A DNA stretch of 64,000 nt from Natronococcus amylolyticus DSM 10524 (GCF_000337675.1 NZ_AOIB01000028.1:247480-311479), one strand, 5' to 3'. Counted from the first letter of the stretch, positions 18,476 to 27,453 are shown. Numbers and translations: made by a program. The notes: a model not told the origin generated them from the sequence alone.

Positions 18476-18736
18476 AACGCACACTGCTTGGAACCCTCCT
18501 GATCTCGAGTTTCCAAACGACTCAGTAATTCTATGGGCAAGGGGCTAAATCTACGGCCCCATACAACAGCGGGGGCTACGCTACCGAGTTGAGAATCACG
18601 AGAGAACGACTTCCCGTCATAGCTCTACTTTGTGGCCAGAAGAACTTAAAGAGCAAATCGACTGTAGTCAGCAGTAACAAGACTAATCGCGGCTCATGAC
18701 TGGCTATAAGCAGACGTCCTGAAACTCAAACAACAG
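18476..18736. other. Intergenic spacer between convergent genes
   Basis: About 260 bases between the broken propeller gene and the leftward transporter operon, both of which end here. I see no gene, RNA or strong hairpin; short T-rich runs may serve as archaeal terminators. Confidence 0.4.
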
Positions 18737-19411
18737 TCACCCGGCCGCTGGAGACTGTTCTGGCATGCTCTCACCACTAAGCCGTCCTTCAATAAATCCA
18801 AACAACGAGTCAAGACCGATAGCCAGTAGCGCACCAGGAATGGCACCTGCAAGCAGCTGAGGGGTATTGAAGAGCGAAATTCCGCTGATGACCCAGACAC
18901 CAAGACCCCCGCCACCGATGAAGAACGCAAGGTATGCGGTCCCGACGTTGAGAACGGCACTCGTTCGAATACCGGCGAAGATGACAGGAACAGCTAGCGG
19001 AAGCTGAATTTGTCGAAGGATCTGATTTTCAGTCATTCCCATACCACGCGCTGCTTCGACGGTACTCTCATCAACGTTCTCGAGACCAGCAACAGTATTG
19101 GTCAAGATCGGCAGAAGCGCATACGCGAACAGGCCGACCAGTGCAGGCAGGAAGCCGAGACCAAGTATAGGGAAGACGAGTGCGATGATAGCGAGTGTTG
19201 GAATCGTCTGTGAGACGTTTCCGAAACTCATGACGATAGATTTTGCACGCTCGTTTCGTGTGGCGAGGACACCCATTGGGATGGCAATCATAATTGCCAA
19301 GGTGACCGACACAAGAACGAGGGCTAGATGTTCTGCTAACAGCCCAAGAAACTCGTCAAAGTTCGCTACGAGGTAGGCATAGGCTGCGAGAAGTGCATCA
19401 ATCAGTCCCAT
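18737..19411 (-). CDS. Osmoprotectant (glycine betaine/choline-type) ABC transporter permease
   Basis: 224 residues with five to six hydrophobic membrane segments. Contains the permease coupling loop VEAARGMGMTENQILRQIQLPLAVPVIFAGIR, preceded by SQTIPTLAIIALVFPILGLG, as in OpuCB/OpuCD and OsmW/OsmY. It is the last gene of a leftward operon: binding protein, permease, ATPase, permease. It begins 3 bases after the ATPase gene ends. A two-permease, one-ATPase, one-binding-protein layout is typical for OpuC-type importers of quaternary amines. The exact substrate cannot be read from sequence. Confidence 0.9.
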   Translation of the reverse strand: MGLIDALLAAYAYLVANFDEFLGLLAEHLALVLVSVTLAIMIAIPMGVLATRNERAKSIVMSFGNVSQTIPTLAIIALVFPILGLGFLPALVGLFAYALLPILTNTVAGLENVDESTVEAARGMGMTENQILRQIQLPLAVPVIFAGIRTSAVLNVGTAYLAFFIGGGGLGVWVISGISLFNTPQLLAGAIPGALLAIGLDSLFGFIEGRLSGESMPEQSPAAG

Positions 19412-19414
19412 TGG

Positions 19415-20473
19415 TTACACACCACCGTTCGATTGGTGCGCACGAATCGAAGATTCCGTAATAGTGCCTACAACGTCATCATCTTTGACAACGGGGAGTG
19501 ATTGTGTATCAGTTTCGATCATCCGAGAGAGTGCGATGTCGACTGTATCCGTTGGAGTGACGTACTGATCCCCAGTTCCATCCGCGAGTGCCGCAGTAGA
19601 GTCTTCTCCGGTCTCGGTAACAGCTGAAGCTGTTGGCTGCTCAGCTGTAGGTACCGACTCCGACATAATATCCCGGACGGGGGTGATCTGGAGCTCTTTC
19701 AACGTTTTATCATCTCCAATGAAGTCTTTGACGAAATCAGTAGCTGGGTTATGCAGAATCTCTCTGGGCGACCCATACTGCACAAGCTCGCCAACATCAA
19801 AGATTGCAATTTTATCACCCATTTTCAGCGCTTCATTGATGTCATGTGTGACGAAGAGAATCGTCGTATCAATTCGTTCCTGGATTTCAAGGAACTCATC
19901 CTGCAGTTCCTCGCGGGTAAGTGGATCAAGCGCACCGAAGGGCTCATCCATTAACAGGACATCGGGATCTGCAGCAAGTGCACGAGCAACGCCAATTCGC
20001 TGTTGTTGGCCACCAGAGAGGGCGTTGGGATACTGGTCGCGATACGTACCTGGTTCGAGGTCCATCAACTCGAGCAGTTCGTCAACGCGGTCATCGATAC
20101 GCGACTGGTCCCATCCTTTGAGTTCAGGGACTGTTGCGATATTTTCTCCAACAGTCATATGATCGAATAGTCCGATCTCCTGAATCACGTAGCCAATATC
20201 TCGTCGCAGATCGACTTTGTCCAGCTCCTGGATATCAGCGCCATCGTAGTACACTGTTCCCTCTGTTGGGTCCTGCATTCGGTTGACGAGGGTCATCGTC
20301 GTGGTTTTGCCACAGCCGGATGGGCCCACGAAGACTGTTGTCGTTCCACGTTCAACCTCGAAGCTAATATCTTCAATAGCAACGGTCTGGTCCGAGTATA
20401 TCTTGGTGACGCCATCGAATTTAATCATCGTGTCCGATGCTTCTGTCGTACCTGTTGTGTTCGTCTTAGTCAT
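19415..20473 (-). CDS. Osmoprotectant ABC transporter ATP-binding protein with C-terminal CBS-like domain
   Basis: 352 residues. Walker A is GPSGCGKTTTM, the Q-loop follows VIQEIGLFDHMTVGENI, the signature is LSGGQQQRIGVARAL and Walker B is VLLMDEPFGALDP, with H-loop LFVTHDINEA. The C-terminal ~80 residues contain a CBS-like element (VTPTDTVDIALSRMIETDTQ ... VVGTITESSIRAH), matching the osmosensing CBS region of OpuA/OpuCA ATPases. The start lies four bases inside the preceding permease gene. It powers uptake by the two permeases beside it. Confidence 0.93.
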   Translation of the reverse strand: MTKTNTTGTTEASDTMIKFDGVTKIYSDQTVAIEDISFEVERGTTTVFVGPSGCGKTTTMTLVNRMQDPTEGTVYYDGADIQELDKVDLRRDIGYVIQEIGLFDHMTVGENIATVPELKGWDQSRIDDRVDELLELMDLEPGTYRDQYPNALSGGQQQRIGVARALAADPDVLLMDEPFGALDPLTREELQDEFLEIQERIDTTILFVTHDINEALKMGDKIAIFDVGELVQYGSPREILHNPATDFVKDFIGDDKTLKELQITPVRDIMSESVPTAEQPTASAVTETGEDSTAALADGTGDQYVTPTDTVDIALSRMIETDTQSLPVVKDDDVVGTITESSIRAHQSNGGV

Positions 20474-21186
20474 GCTATCGACCTCTGGATGAATCGCGTA
20501 CCGAGAGTCAATTCGATGTCTTCGCCGTTCTGAAGTCTGAAGACCTGTTCGAGGACTTGGAAGATGTAATCAAAGGCCAGTGCAAGTAGCGACACTATAA
20601 TTGTCGAGACAACGATTGCCGCGGTGTTGGCCTCGCTGATGCCGTTAAAGATGGGATCACCGAGATTATTTGCCCCGATGAAAGCTCCAATAGCGGCAAT
20701 GCCGACGAGGATAACAACGGCATTGCGCACACCCGCCATGATAACTGGAACTGCTTGGGGAAGTTGGAGTCGAAGGAGCCGTTGCGTTTTTGTCATCCCC
20801 ATTCCACGCCCGGCCTCGATGGTTGCCTCATCAACCTGCGTGAGACCTAGGTAGGTGTTTCTGATGATGGGCAACTGTGCGTAGAGGATAAGCGCAATCA
20901 CAACCGGAAGTTCCCCAATCCCGACGAGAGGAATTAGCAGTCCGAAAAGAGCAATGCTCGGCACCGTCATCATCATACTCGCACTCCAGAGAATGCCCTT
21001 TCCAAGGCGGTCGTTGTAGGTAGCGAGCACCCCAAGAGGGACACCAATGAGGAGTGCGAACCATACAGAGTCGATGACGACGATAATATGATTAACGAGT
21101 AACTCCCATAGAAGCTCTCTGTTGGTAAGGAAGTACTCGACGTACTGGTTTGCGAACAGTGATAGCGGATCGACAAGCGTAGACAT
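20470..21186 (-). CDS. Osmoprotectant ABC transporter permease
   Basis: 238 residues, about six membrane segments. The family's coupling segment reads EAGRGMGMTKTQRLLRLQLP followed by QAVPVIMAGVRNA; a preceding MMMTVPSIALFGLLIPLVGIG matches OpuC-type permeases. It overlaps the binding-protein stop by one base and the ATPase start by four, so translation is coupled. Partner of the permease at the end of the operon; the two presumably form a heterodimeric channel. Confidence 0.9.
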   Translation of the reverse strand: MSTLVDPLSLFANQYVEYFLTNRELLWELLVNHIIVVIDSVWFALLIGVPLGVLATYNDRLGKGILWSASMMMTVPSIALFGLLIPLVGIGELPVVIALILYAQLPIIRNTYLGLTQVDEATIEAGRGMGMTKTQRLLRLQLPQAVPVIMAGVRNAVVILVGIAAIGAFIGANNLGDPIFNGISEANTAAIVVSTIIVSLLALAFDYIFQVLEQVFRLQNGEDIELTLGTRFIQRSIA

Positions 21187-22136
21187 TAGAGTACCCCCGT
21201 TTCGCGTAGATACTCTCTGGCTACGGTCTGTGGATTCGCATTGTCGATCGCAACTCGATTGTTGAGTTCACGTATTTGTTCAGTAGTGAGATCCGCGCTC
21301 ATTTCGTTCAACTGTTCGCGAATCGATGGGTGGGATTCGACCGTTGACGTGGGTACCATGGGGGCCGCATTGTAGCCCGGGAAAAAGTGCTCATCATCCT
21401 CGAGCACCTGTAGATCAAACTGTAGGATTCGTGGGTCTGTATTGAAACCGACACCGATATCGGCTTCACCCTCACCGACGACCTGGTACAGCAGTCCAGA
21501 CTCGATATTTCGGACGTCTATTTGACCCTCTTCGGGAAATTCGTAGTGATCAACGAGTCCGGGCCAGCCATCCGCTCTATCTTGGAACTCAGCGTTCAAG
21601 GCTACTGTAGTCTCCGTATCCGTCTCGGTAAGATAAGATACGAGCCCGGATAGCGACTCTACACCAGTCTGGTCCGACCACTCGGGATTCGCCATGAGGA
21701 CGTAGGTGTTGTCGAGTGGTGCTCGCTCCAGGAAAGTCAGTCCGTGTTCCGTTTCGAATTCCTCTTTTACTCTATTGTAGAGTTCCTCAGGATCGGGGAT
21801 GACTTCGTCTTGCTCTGGTGGTAGTGTTTGCCAAGCCGTACCAGTGTACTCCCAGTATAATTGAATCTCCCCGGAATTCACTGCCTGGAAGTTCGTTGTG
21901 GTGCCGCCGAGACCAGTCTGGTCATCAACATGGAGGTCAGTGTTTGCATCAAGCGACTCGAACGCGAGGTAGCCGAGAATCTCTTGTTCGGTGAACCGCT
22001 TCGATCCAATTGGAATTGAATCGCTCCGAAACTGTGTCGCAAGGGTGAGACACCCGGCTGTCACCCCGCTAATCGCTGTGGCGGCGAGCCCACCTCCCGT
22101 CCTGAGGAGACTACGCCGTGTGTTTTGAGTTGGCAC
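21186..22136 (-). CDS. Osmoprotectant ABC transporter substrate-binding lipoprotein (OsmF/OpuCC type)
   Basis: 316 residues. The N-terminus has a twin-arginine signal (RRSLLRTGGG) and a lipobox ending in Cys (GVTAGC), so it should be exported folded and lipid-anchored. Mature-protein motifs GSKRFTEQEILGYLAFESL, GLGGTTTNFQAVNSGEIQLYWEYTGTAW and GVGFNTDPRI belong to the OpuAC/OsmF binding-protein family, whose aromatic residues cage quaternary ammonium groups. First gene of the operon, downstream of an AT-rich region with a palindrome. Confidence 0.92.
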   Translation of the reverse strand: MPTQNTRRSLLRTGGGLAATAISGVTAGCLTLATQFRSDSIPIGSKRFTEQEILGYLAFESLDANTDLHVDDQTGLGGTTTNFQAVNSGEIQLYWEYTGTAWQTLPPEQDEVIPDPEELYNRVKEEFETEHGLTFLERAPLDNTYVLMANPEWSDQTGVESLSGLVSYLTETDTETTVALNAEFQDRADGWPGLVDHYEFPEEGQIDVRNIESGLLYQVVGEGEADIGVGFNTDPRILQFDLQVLEDDEHFFPGYNAAPMVPTSTVESHPSIREQLNEMSADLTTEQIRELNNRVAIDNANPQTVAREYLRETGVL

Positions 22137-22186
22137 GCCAAGTCATTCTGTGATAAAGACCCTAAGTATTGACCCACACTAATCAA

Positions 22187-22230
22187 TTGTTTATAAACAA
22201 AGCACATGATAGAGCAGCAATGTTTATAAA
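22187..22230. promoter_or_regulatory. Promoter/operator region of the osmoprotectant operon with repeated TGTTTATAAA
   Basis: A perfect 14-base palindrome TTGTTTATAAACAA occupies 22187-22200, and the ten-base core TGTTTATAAA recurs at 22221-22230, 33 bases away (about three helical turns). The palindrome contains a TATA-like core and lies 50-64 bases before the binding-protein ATG on the minus strand, right for a TATA box with a short leader or for a repressor overlapping it. Bases 22137-22311 hold no gene and are strongly AT-rich. Confidence 0.55.
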
Positions 22231-22311
22231 TAAGATGCACGAAGAATATATAAATACGAGGGCTGAGTCCCGGAAAGGAGAAGAAAGCCTACTCTATTAT
22301 CAGAGGGGGTG

Positions 22312-23094
22312 CTACTGCCGAGAAGTGCTGGTCATCTCGTAACGGGATTCCCGAACCGGGTTCTTGATACGGGCGGTTTCAATCGAATCAGCGTCGACTT
22401 CGACCGAAACAGTCGAGGTATCATCTGTGGTTTTCGCGAGGATCTCACCACGTGGCCCTGCAACTAGACTTTCACCCGCATGATGCCGTCCGGATTGGGT
22501 ACCGGAATGATTCGAGCCGACAACGTAGCAGGTTTGATCAAGTGCGCGAGCACAGCAAAGGAGTCGCCAGTCATTGTCGAACGACTGCCGCCAGGCTGAG
22601 CTGACGGCAATATGGTCACAATCAGCTTCGTCGTACTCGAGTGCGAGTTCGGGGAAGTTCAGGTCATAGCAAAGCAGCAACCCGACTCGTCCAACTGGCG
22701 TGTCAACGATCACTGGTTCTGTTCCGGCTGCAAACTGTGCTGCTTCATCGCCCCATAGCTGTTGCTTCCGATATGTTGCCTCGACACCGTGGTTAGACAT
22801 GTACACAAGCGAATTGTAAACGTTGTTGTCGGCGGCTTCGGGCAGTCCAACTATTAGATCAACACCGGTCCTTTGAGCAATTCCCTGGATTCGTTCAGTT
22901 ATAGGTCCCGGTACCGGTGTTTTCGCTGCCGAAACGTCACTGAGATCATAGCCGGTTACACAGAGCTCTGGGAAGACAGCGAACACGGTCGATGTGGGTA
23001 GTTGATCAGCAAGCTGCTCGATATGATTGAGATTTGCGTCCACATCGCCAATATCCGGTTCAAATTGGCAAGAAGCGATACGTGCGTTTGTCAT
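22312..23094 (-). CDS. Carbon-nitrogen hydrolase (nitrilase superfamily)
   Basis: 260 residues from the ATG at 23094 (MTNARIASCQFEPDIGDVDAN); a further 14-residue upstream extension lacks family similarity. Catalytic triad: Glu in FPELCVTGYD (~41), Lys in TYRKQQLWGDE (~107) and Cys in VGLLLCYDLNFPE (~139). Such enzymes hydrolyse amides or nitriles, often omega-amides or N-carbamoyl compounds. It sits upstream of, and in line with, the quaternary-amine importer and is divergent from the amidohydrolase set, suggesting breakdown of an imported nitrogen compound. A TTTAAG element near 23138 may be its TATA box. Confidence 0.9.
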   Translation of the reverse strand: MTNARIASCQFEPDIGDVDANLNHIEQLADQLPTSTVFAVFPELCVTGYDLSDVSAAKTPVPGPITERIQGIAQRTGVDLIVGLPEAADNNVYNSLVYMSNHGVEATYRKQQLWGDEAAQFAAGTEPVIVDTPVGRVGLLLCYDLNFPELALEYDEADCDHIAVSSAWRQSFDNDWRLLCCARALDQTCYVVGSNHSGTQSGRHHAGESLVAGPRGEILAKTTDDTSTVSVEVDADSIETARIKNPVRESRYEMTSTSRQ

Positions 23095-23368
23095 CGATTG
23101 AAATACCTCGTTCGAGAACACATATGGGTACCTCAATTCTTAAATGCGGTAATCTTTGACACGAACATCTCCAGCGCTTAAATGAAGCCCCTCCCAACAC
23201 CAATGACAGGTCTTTAACCTTTTGCTGTTTTGGTCCCCTAATGAGAGGGGCACGATAATTCGGAGGGTCGTGGGTCTGGATAAAGCCATCTGCGACAGCT
23301 AGTATATATATCCGCTACAAGTTCGCCCTGTGGTTTAGGGGGGTATCCCTGTTTGGTTGTGCCAGACG
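23095..23368. promoter_or_regulatory. Divergent promoter region between nitrilase and amidohydrolase genes
   Basis: Contains a clear TATA element for the rightward genes (TATATATA at 23304-23311, about 58 bases before the ATG at 23369). Two short inverted repeats are present: CCCCT/AGGGG at 23235-23250 and an AGGG/CCCT pair near 23337-23350. Either could be a binding site for a regulator of the divergent catabolic genes, for example the HTH-10 protein encoded at 26.3 kb (inference). Confidence 0.5.
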
Positions 23369-24484
23369 ATGTCAGGACGACAAGTCGAACAATCGACTGG
23401 GTCAGAGGATACAGCTCCGACGCTCATCGATTGTGATATCCATCAAAAATGGAAAGATCCCGAGGAGGTTATCGCCTACCTTCCAGACCAGTACAAAGAT
23501 CGTGGTGTGCAGTCGCCCAGTATTCTCTACGACAACGTCGCAGAATTCTCTCGACGCGATGCGATCCCAGATGATGGCAGTCCTGCGGGATCCAGCATCG
23601 AGAAAATGAAGGAACATCATTTTGAGGAATTCGGCGTAGATTATGCGGTTCTGACAGGCAACTCGTATCTCAATCTCACTGCTCTTCCAAACCGTGACTA
23701 CGCTGCCGAACTTGCAGTCGCGAACAACAAATGGGTTATCGATAACTGGCTTTCAGCGGGAGGTCCATTTGTCGGATCGCTACTTGCTGCACCACAGAAA
23801 CCAGAGCGGATGGCTGAAATGATTCGAGAACTGGGGGATCACCCGCGTGTTGTCCAAGTCGTGATGCCGATGGCCTCGCAGCACCCCTACGGTCACGAGT
23901 ACTATTGGCCGATGTACGAAGCTGCCGAGGAGATGGAGCTTCCCATCGCTATGCATCCCTACACAGAAGGGCACGGTGTAACGCGTCCGCCGACAGGCGC
24001 AGGACATCCGAACACCTACTTTGAGTGGCATACGCTCCTGGGTACGTATGCAATGGGACAACTCGTCAGCCTCGTTGCTGAAGGTGTCCTTGCGAAATTC
24101 CCCAATCTCAATTTCGTTGTTATTGAGGGGGGACTGAGTTGGGTTCCACATTTCCTCTGGCGGATGGACAAAGACTGGAAAGCCCTCCGTGCACAGGTAC
24201 CCTATCTTCAGAAGCCACCGAGTGAATACGTTCGCGACCAAGTTCGGTTTACCACTCAACCTATCGAGGAGCCGGATAACCCCGAGCATCTCTTACAAAT
24301 TCTAGAGATGATGCATGCTGAGGAAACGGTAATGTTCGCCAGTGACTATCCACACTGGGATACGGATTCACCGGTGTACGCACTGCCGCCGATGTCTGAT
24401 GAGATGGAGCAAGCCGTGATGGCCGGTAACGCACAGGAACTGTACGGGCTCCCGAACGATCCGACGAGCCTCCCAACCAACTGA
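23369..24484 (+). CDS. Amidohydrolase family 2 (metal-dependent TIM-barrel hydrolase)
   Basis: 371 residues from ATG 23369; a TTG twelve bases earlier is a weaker start. Metal-binding pattern: LIDCDIHQKW near the N-terminus in place of the usual DxHxH, HPYTEGHG in the middle and the C-terminal MFASDYPHWDTDSP with the catalytic Asp context. The family (ACMSD/gamma-resorcylate decarboxylase-like) includes decarboxylases and hydrolases of ring compounds. Adjacent downstream are a Rieske protein and an MmgE/PrpD protein, in the same direction and tightly spaced, so one pathway is likely. Confidence 0.85.
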   Translation: MSGRQVEQSTGSEDTAPTLIDCDIHQKWKDPEEVIAYLPDQYKDRGVQSPSILYDNVAEFSRRDAIPDDGSPAGSSIEKMKEHHFEEFGVDYAVLTGNSYLNLTALPNRDYAAELAVANNKWVIDNWLSAGGPFVGSLLAAPQKPERMAEMIRELGDHPRVVQVVMPMASQHPYGHEYYWPMYEAAEEMELPIAMHPYTEGHGVTRPPTGAGHPNTYFEWHTLLGTYAMGQLVSLVAEGVLAKFPNLNFVVIEGGLSWVPHFLWRMDKDWKALRAQVPYLQKPPSEYVRDQVRFTTQPIEEPDNPEHLLQILEMMHAEETVMFASDYPHWDTDSPVYALPPMSDEMEQAVMAGNAQELYGLPNDPTSLPTN

Positions 24485-24494
24485 GAGTGATTTG

Positions 24495-24959
24495 ATGGAG
24501 AAACGCTTCGAAATCTGTTCGACTGACGAACTGCCACCCGGTGAACGAACGATCGTTGAATTAAACGGCCATTCGATCGGCGTATTCAACGTTAATGGAG
24601 AGTACCACGCACTCAAAAACGATTGTCCACATCAACGAGCTCCACTCTGTATGGGGAAAGTGACAGGAACGACATCGGCTACAGACCCTGAGAAGGTAGA
24701 ATGGGAAGACGATGGCCAGATTTTGCGCTGTCCGTGGCACGGCTGGGAATTCGATATTGCAACGGGCGAGTCCGTATTCAATCCCCACAAGGTTCGTGCA
24801 AGGTCGTTTGATACTGCTGTTGAGTCTACAAGCGACGACACTTCGGAAGAAAGCGCTACCGATGGGGGCTGTGACTGTGGGGCCGTTGAAGGTGATCAAC
24901 CGCCAGTGGACACGTATGAAGTGGATGTCGAAGACCAGCAGGTCGTTGTCTACTTATAA
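24495..24959 (+). CDS. Rieske [2Fe-2S] ferredoxin-like protein
   Basis: 154 residues from the ATG at 24495. The two Rieske boxes are CPHQRAPLC (a C-x-H box, ~45) and CPWHGWEFD (~77). A 30-residue insert between the boxes and an acidic segment with CDCG (~132) before the last strand are unusual. It starts ten bases after the amidohydrolase and its stop overlaps the MmgE/PrpD start. No oxygenase alpha subunit is nearby, so it may act as an electron carrier or form a complex with its neighbours. Confidence 0.9.
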   Translation: MEKRFEICSTDELPPGERTIVELNGHSIGVFNVNGEYHALKNDCPHQRAPLCMGKVTGTTSATDPEKVEWEDDGQILRCPWHGWEFDIATGESVFNPHKVRARSFDTAVESTSDDTSEESATDGGCDCGAVEGDQPPVDTYEVDVEDQQVVVYL

Positions 24960-26251
24960 TGGATACCGCTCGAGCAGTAGAATTCACGCGGTCAGCGAAG
25001 ATAGCAGACGCGCCGGATAGCGTCGAGGCACAACTAAAGGCACGCGTGCTCGATACATTGGCAGCCATAACTGCCGGATATCGGCAGGACGGTGTCGATA
25101 TTGCTCGTCAGTATGCTACAAAGCATCTTGGAGAGGGAAAAATAACACTTCTTGATAAATCACAAGACACAGTATCTGTCGGCGGTGCAGCATTAGCTAA
25201 CGGCGTTGCTGCAAACGCACTCGATATCGATGATGGACACCGTGAGGTCAAGGGTCATCCTGCTGCAGTGGTTGTCCCTCCTGCGTTAGCGGCCGCAGAA
25301 GAAGTCGATGCCTCGATACGCCAATTTCTTAATGCTGTTTTTGTAGGCTACGAACTCGCCGTTCGTGCGGGGTTAGCAATTCATACGGTTGATGATATCT
25401 ACACGGGTACTGGATCATGGGGCGCACTCGGGGCAGCCGCAGCAGTTGCCCGGCTATTTGAATTCTCAACAGAGCAGACGACACATGCTCTTGGTGTCGC
25501 TGAATATCATGCTCCTCGGACACCGATCATGCGTGGTGTGGAGAAACCAGGCATGACTAAAGACGGGATCGGGTGGGGGGCATACACCGGTACCGTGTCT
25601 GCGCAACTCGCTGAAATGGGATTCACAGGATCTGGTACTGTCTTCGATGATGCATCAATGGACGATACCCTAAACGATGTATTCCACGTGACAAAGGGGT
25701 ACCTCAAACCATATCCGTGCTGTCGTTGGGCACAACCCGGTGTCGAGGCAGTCCTAATGTTGACATCCCAGTACGATATTGACCCAGCGAGTATTCGGTC
25801 AGTACAAATTTCGACTTTTGAGGAAGCAGTACATCTGGAGACGCGTAAGCCACAGACACCGGAAGAAGCACAGTACTCCTATGCATACCCAGTTGCCGCT
25901 GCACTCCTTCGGGGTCGCTTTACACAATCTGAATTGTCCGAATCGGCACGGGAAGATTCCGATATATTAGCAATTGCTGACCATGTCGAATTCGCTGTCG
26001 ACAATGAATTAGACAGACGGTTTCCAGAAGAGTGCCTAGCTCGTGTAGCTGTAAGAACTACTGAGAGAACATACCGATCCGATGTAACATCTAGTCGTGG
26101 TTCACGGAACATGGCACTGTCTGTCGAAGAGCGGTTGGAAAAAGCGCGCCGACTTATTTCGCCCACATTATCAAAGACTGCGATCGAACGCCTTTCTGTT
26201 AATCTCCAGAATGAAGACCAGTCGATCGAGACACTACTCAAATCTTGGTAA
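24959..26251 (+). CDS. MmgE/PrpD family protein
   Basis: 430 residues. The family includes 2-methylcitrate dehydratase and cis-aconitate decarboxylase. Motifs: ANGVAANALDIDDGHREVKGHP, LNAVFVGYELAVRAGLA, GSWGALGAAAAVARL, then KGYLKPYPCCRWAQPGVEA. The typical catalytic-site stretch is present, so the protein may act on a hydroxy- or unsaturated acid. Its start overlaps the Rieske stop by one base. Codon use is clearly less GC-rich than in the cobalamin and proline operons, consistent with acquisition of this block from another haloarchaeon. Confidence 0.9.
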   Translation: MDTARAVEFTRSAKIADAPDSVEAQLKARVLDTLAAITAGYRQDGVDIARQYATKHLGEGKITLLDKSQDTVSVGGAALANGVAANALDIDDGHREVKGHPAAVVVPPALAAAEEVDASIRQFLNAVFVGYELAVRAGLAIHTVDDIYTGTGSWGALGAAAAVARLFEFSTEQTTHALGVAEYHAPRTPIMRGVEKPGMTKDGIGWGAYTGTVSAQLAEMGFTGSGTVFDDASMDDTLNDVFHVTKGYLKPYPCCRWAQPGVEAVLMLTSQYDIDPASIRSVQISTFEEAVHLETRKPQTPEEAQYSYAYPVAAALLRGRFTQSELSESAREDSDILAIADHVEFAVDNELDRRFPEECLARVAVRTTERTYRSDVTSSRGSRNMALSVEERLEKARRLISPTLSKTAIERLSVNLQNEDQSIETLLKSW

Positions 26252-26311
26252 CAAGCAGGGCTGTTTCGGCCGCAGGGAAGCTATACCATGCTCCCCGGTC
26301 ATTTGCTAGCT

Positions 26312-27010
26312 ATGCTCACTGCAAAGGTAAGCGTCCAATATGACGGAGACTGGACGGCGGAAGTCGCGAAGCACGATGTGTTTGGCGAGTTTATCGCCTC
26401 CACGTTCCGGAACAATCGCTACGTCGGTATGCTCGCAATCGAATCTCAAGATTGTGATGCTGTTCGCAAAATCATTAGTTCACACGATACAGTAGAGACT
26501 ATCAATCTTGTTGAGCAGTATGAGACTGGCGAAGGGCGATGTGCTGCGACAATGTTGCTCCGAGGGCGACTGAACGAAGTAACGCCGCTACAGGCACTGA
26601 TGTACGACGGATATCTTCCTCTCGGTCCAACGCAGTTGGTCAATGGGCGCGAGTGTTTTGATCTGCTACTGGATGATCGAAATGAACTATCGAAAGCTAT
26701 TGATCTGCTCTCGGATTTTGGAAGTGTTAGAGTTGAACGGATTACACAGGATTTCAGACGCGAAATTATACCGAGTCGCTCTGAGTGGCAGGAACTACTT
26801 TCGTCAATCCCCCCTCGACAGCGCGAAATTCTGAACACGGCTGTTGAGCAAGGATATTTTGAGATTCCCAGACAGGTAACACTCGAGGAGATTGCAGAGG
26901 AGATGGATATTACAAAGACAACTGCATCAAACCATTTGCGAAAGGTAGAGCAGCAACTTATCAAGTTTGTTCTTCCATATGTTAATTTAGCAGTTAGAAA
27001 TGAAGACTGA
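26312..27010 (+). CDS. HTH-10 (bacterio-opsin activator type) transcriptional regulator
   Basis: 232 residues from ATG 26312, or 240 from ATG 26288. The C-terminal HTH-10 domain reads PPRQREILNTAVEQGYFEIP with the recognition region TLEEIAEEMDITKTTASNHLRKVEQ. The N-terminal ~150 residues are a variable sensing domain of the haloarchaeal Bat family. It follows the catabolic genes by about 60 bases and is the obvious candidate to regulate them and perhaps the divergent nitrilase/transporter genes. Confidence 0.88.
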   Translation: MLTAKVSVQYDGDWTAEVAKHDVFGEFIASTFRNNRYVGMLAIESQDCDAVRKIISSHDTVETINLVEQYETGEGRCAATMLLRGRLNEVTPLQALMYDGYLPLGPTQLVNGRECFDLLLDDRNELSKAIDLLSDFGSVRVERITQDFRREIIPSRSEWQELLSSIPPRQREILNTAVEQGYFEIPRQVTLEEIAEEMDITKTTASNHLRKVEQQLIKFVLPYVNLAVRNED

Positions 27011-27030
27011 ACTCCATCCAAAAATCGATT

Positions 27031-27315
27031 CTAATCTGCTTCTCTGCAAAACCACTGCAACCGCTCACCGATCATCAGCCCCTCTGCCGGAAGCTGAACT
27101 GAGACAGTCGTCTCCTCGAGCAACGATAGCAACTCCTCGTGATATGCACGCCTGGCATAGAATACGAGCGTCGTCCCCGCCTCGAGCGACCAGAAGCTAC
27201 CGCCTGTCGAACGAGCCCACATATCGGTTCGGAGTGGGGTGATGACCGCTGGCGAATACAAATACAAGCTTCCACGCCACCGCGACGACGAACGAACGCG
27301 TCGAGCGTGGATCAC
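27031..27315 (-). CDS. Hypothetical protein, possibly a gene remnant
   Basis: 94 residues, convergent with the regulator gene. The C-terminal two thirds (for example EAGTTLVFYARRAYHEELLS and VSVQLPAEGLMIGERLQWF) look like a real alpha/beta protein with fitting codon use; the first ~25 residues are Arg/Ser-rich and look non-coding. I do not recognise a family. It may be the C-terminal fragment of a larger decayed gene. Low certainty. Confidence 0.35.
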   Translation of the reverse strand: MIHARRVRSSSRWRGSLYLYSPAVITPLRTDMWARSTGGSFWSLEAGTTLVFYARRAYHEELLSLLEETTVSVQLPAEGLMIGERLQWFCREAD

Positions 27316-27453
27316 GGTTCTGTCCGCGGATCAGCTGGCGGGTCGGGCGTCGGAGGCATGGGTTCGCTTATGAGCGATCGGTCGGCGCTTTGTGCTGTCC
27401 CGAGGTGGTGGTCGTCTCGCTCGCTCCCGCACAATATTATTAAAATTAGTCTT

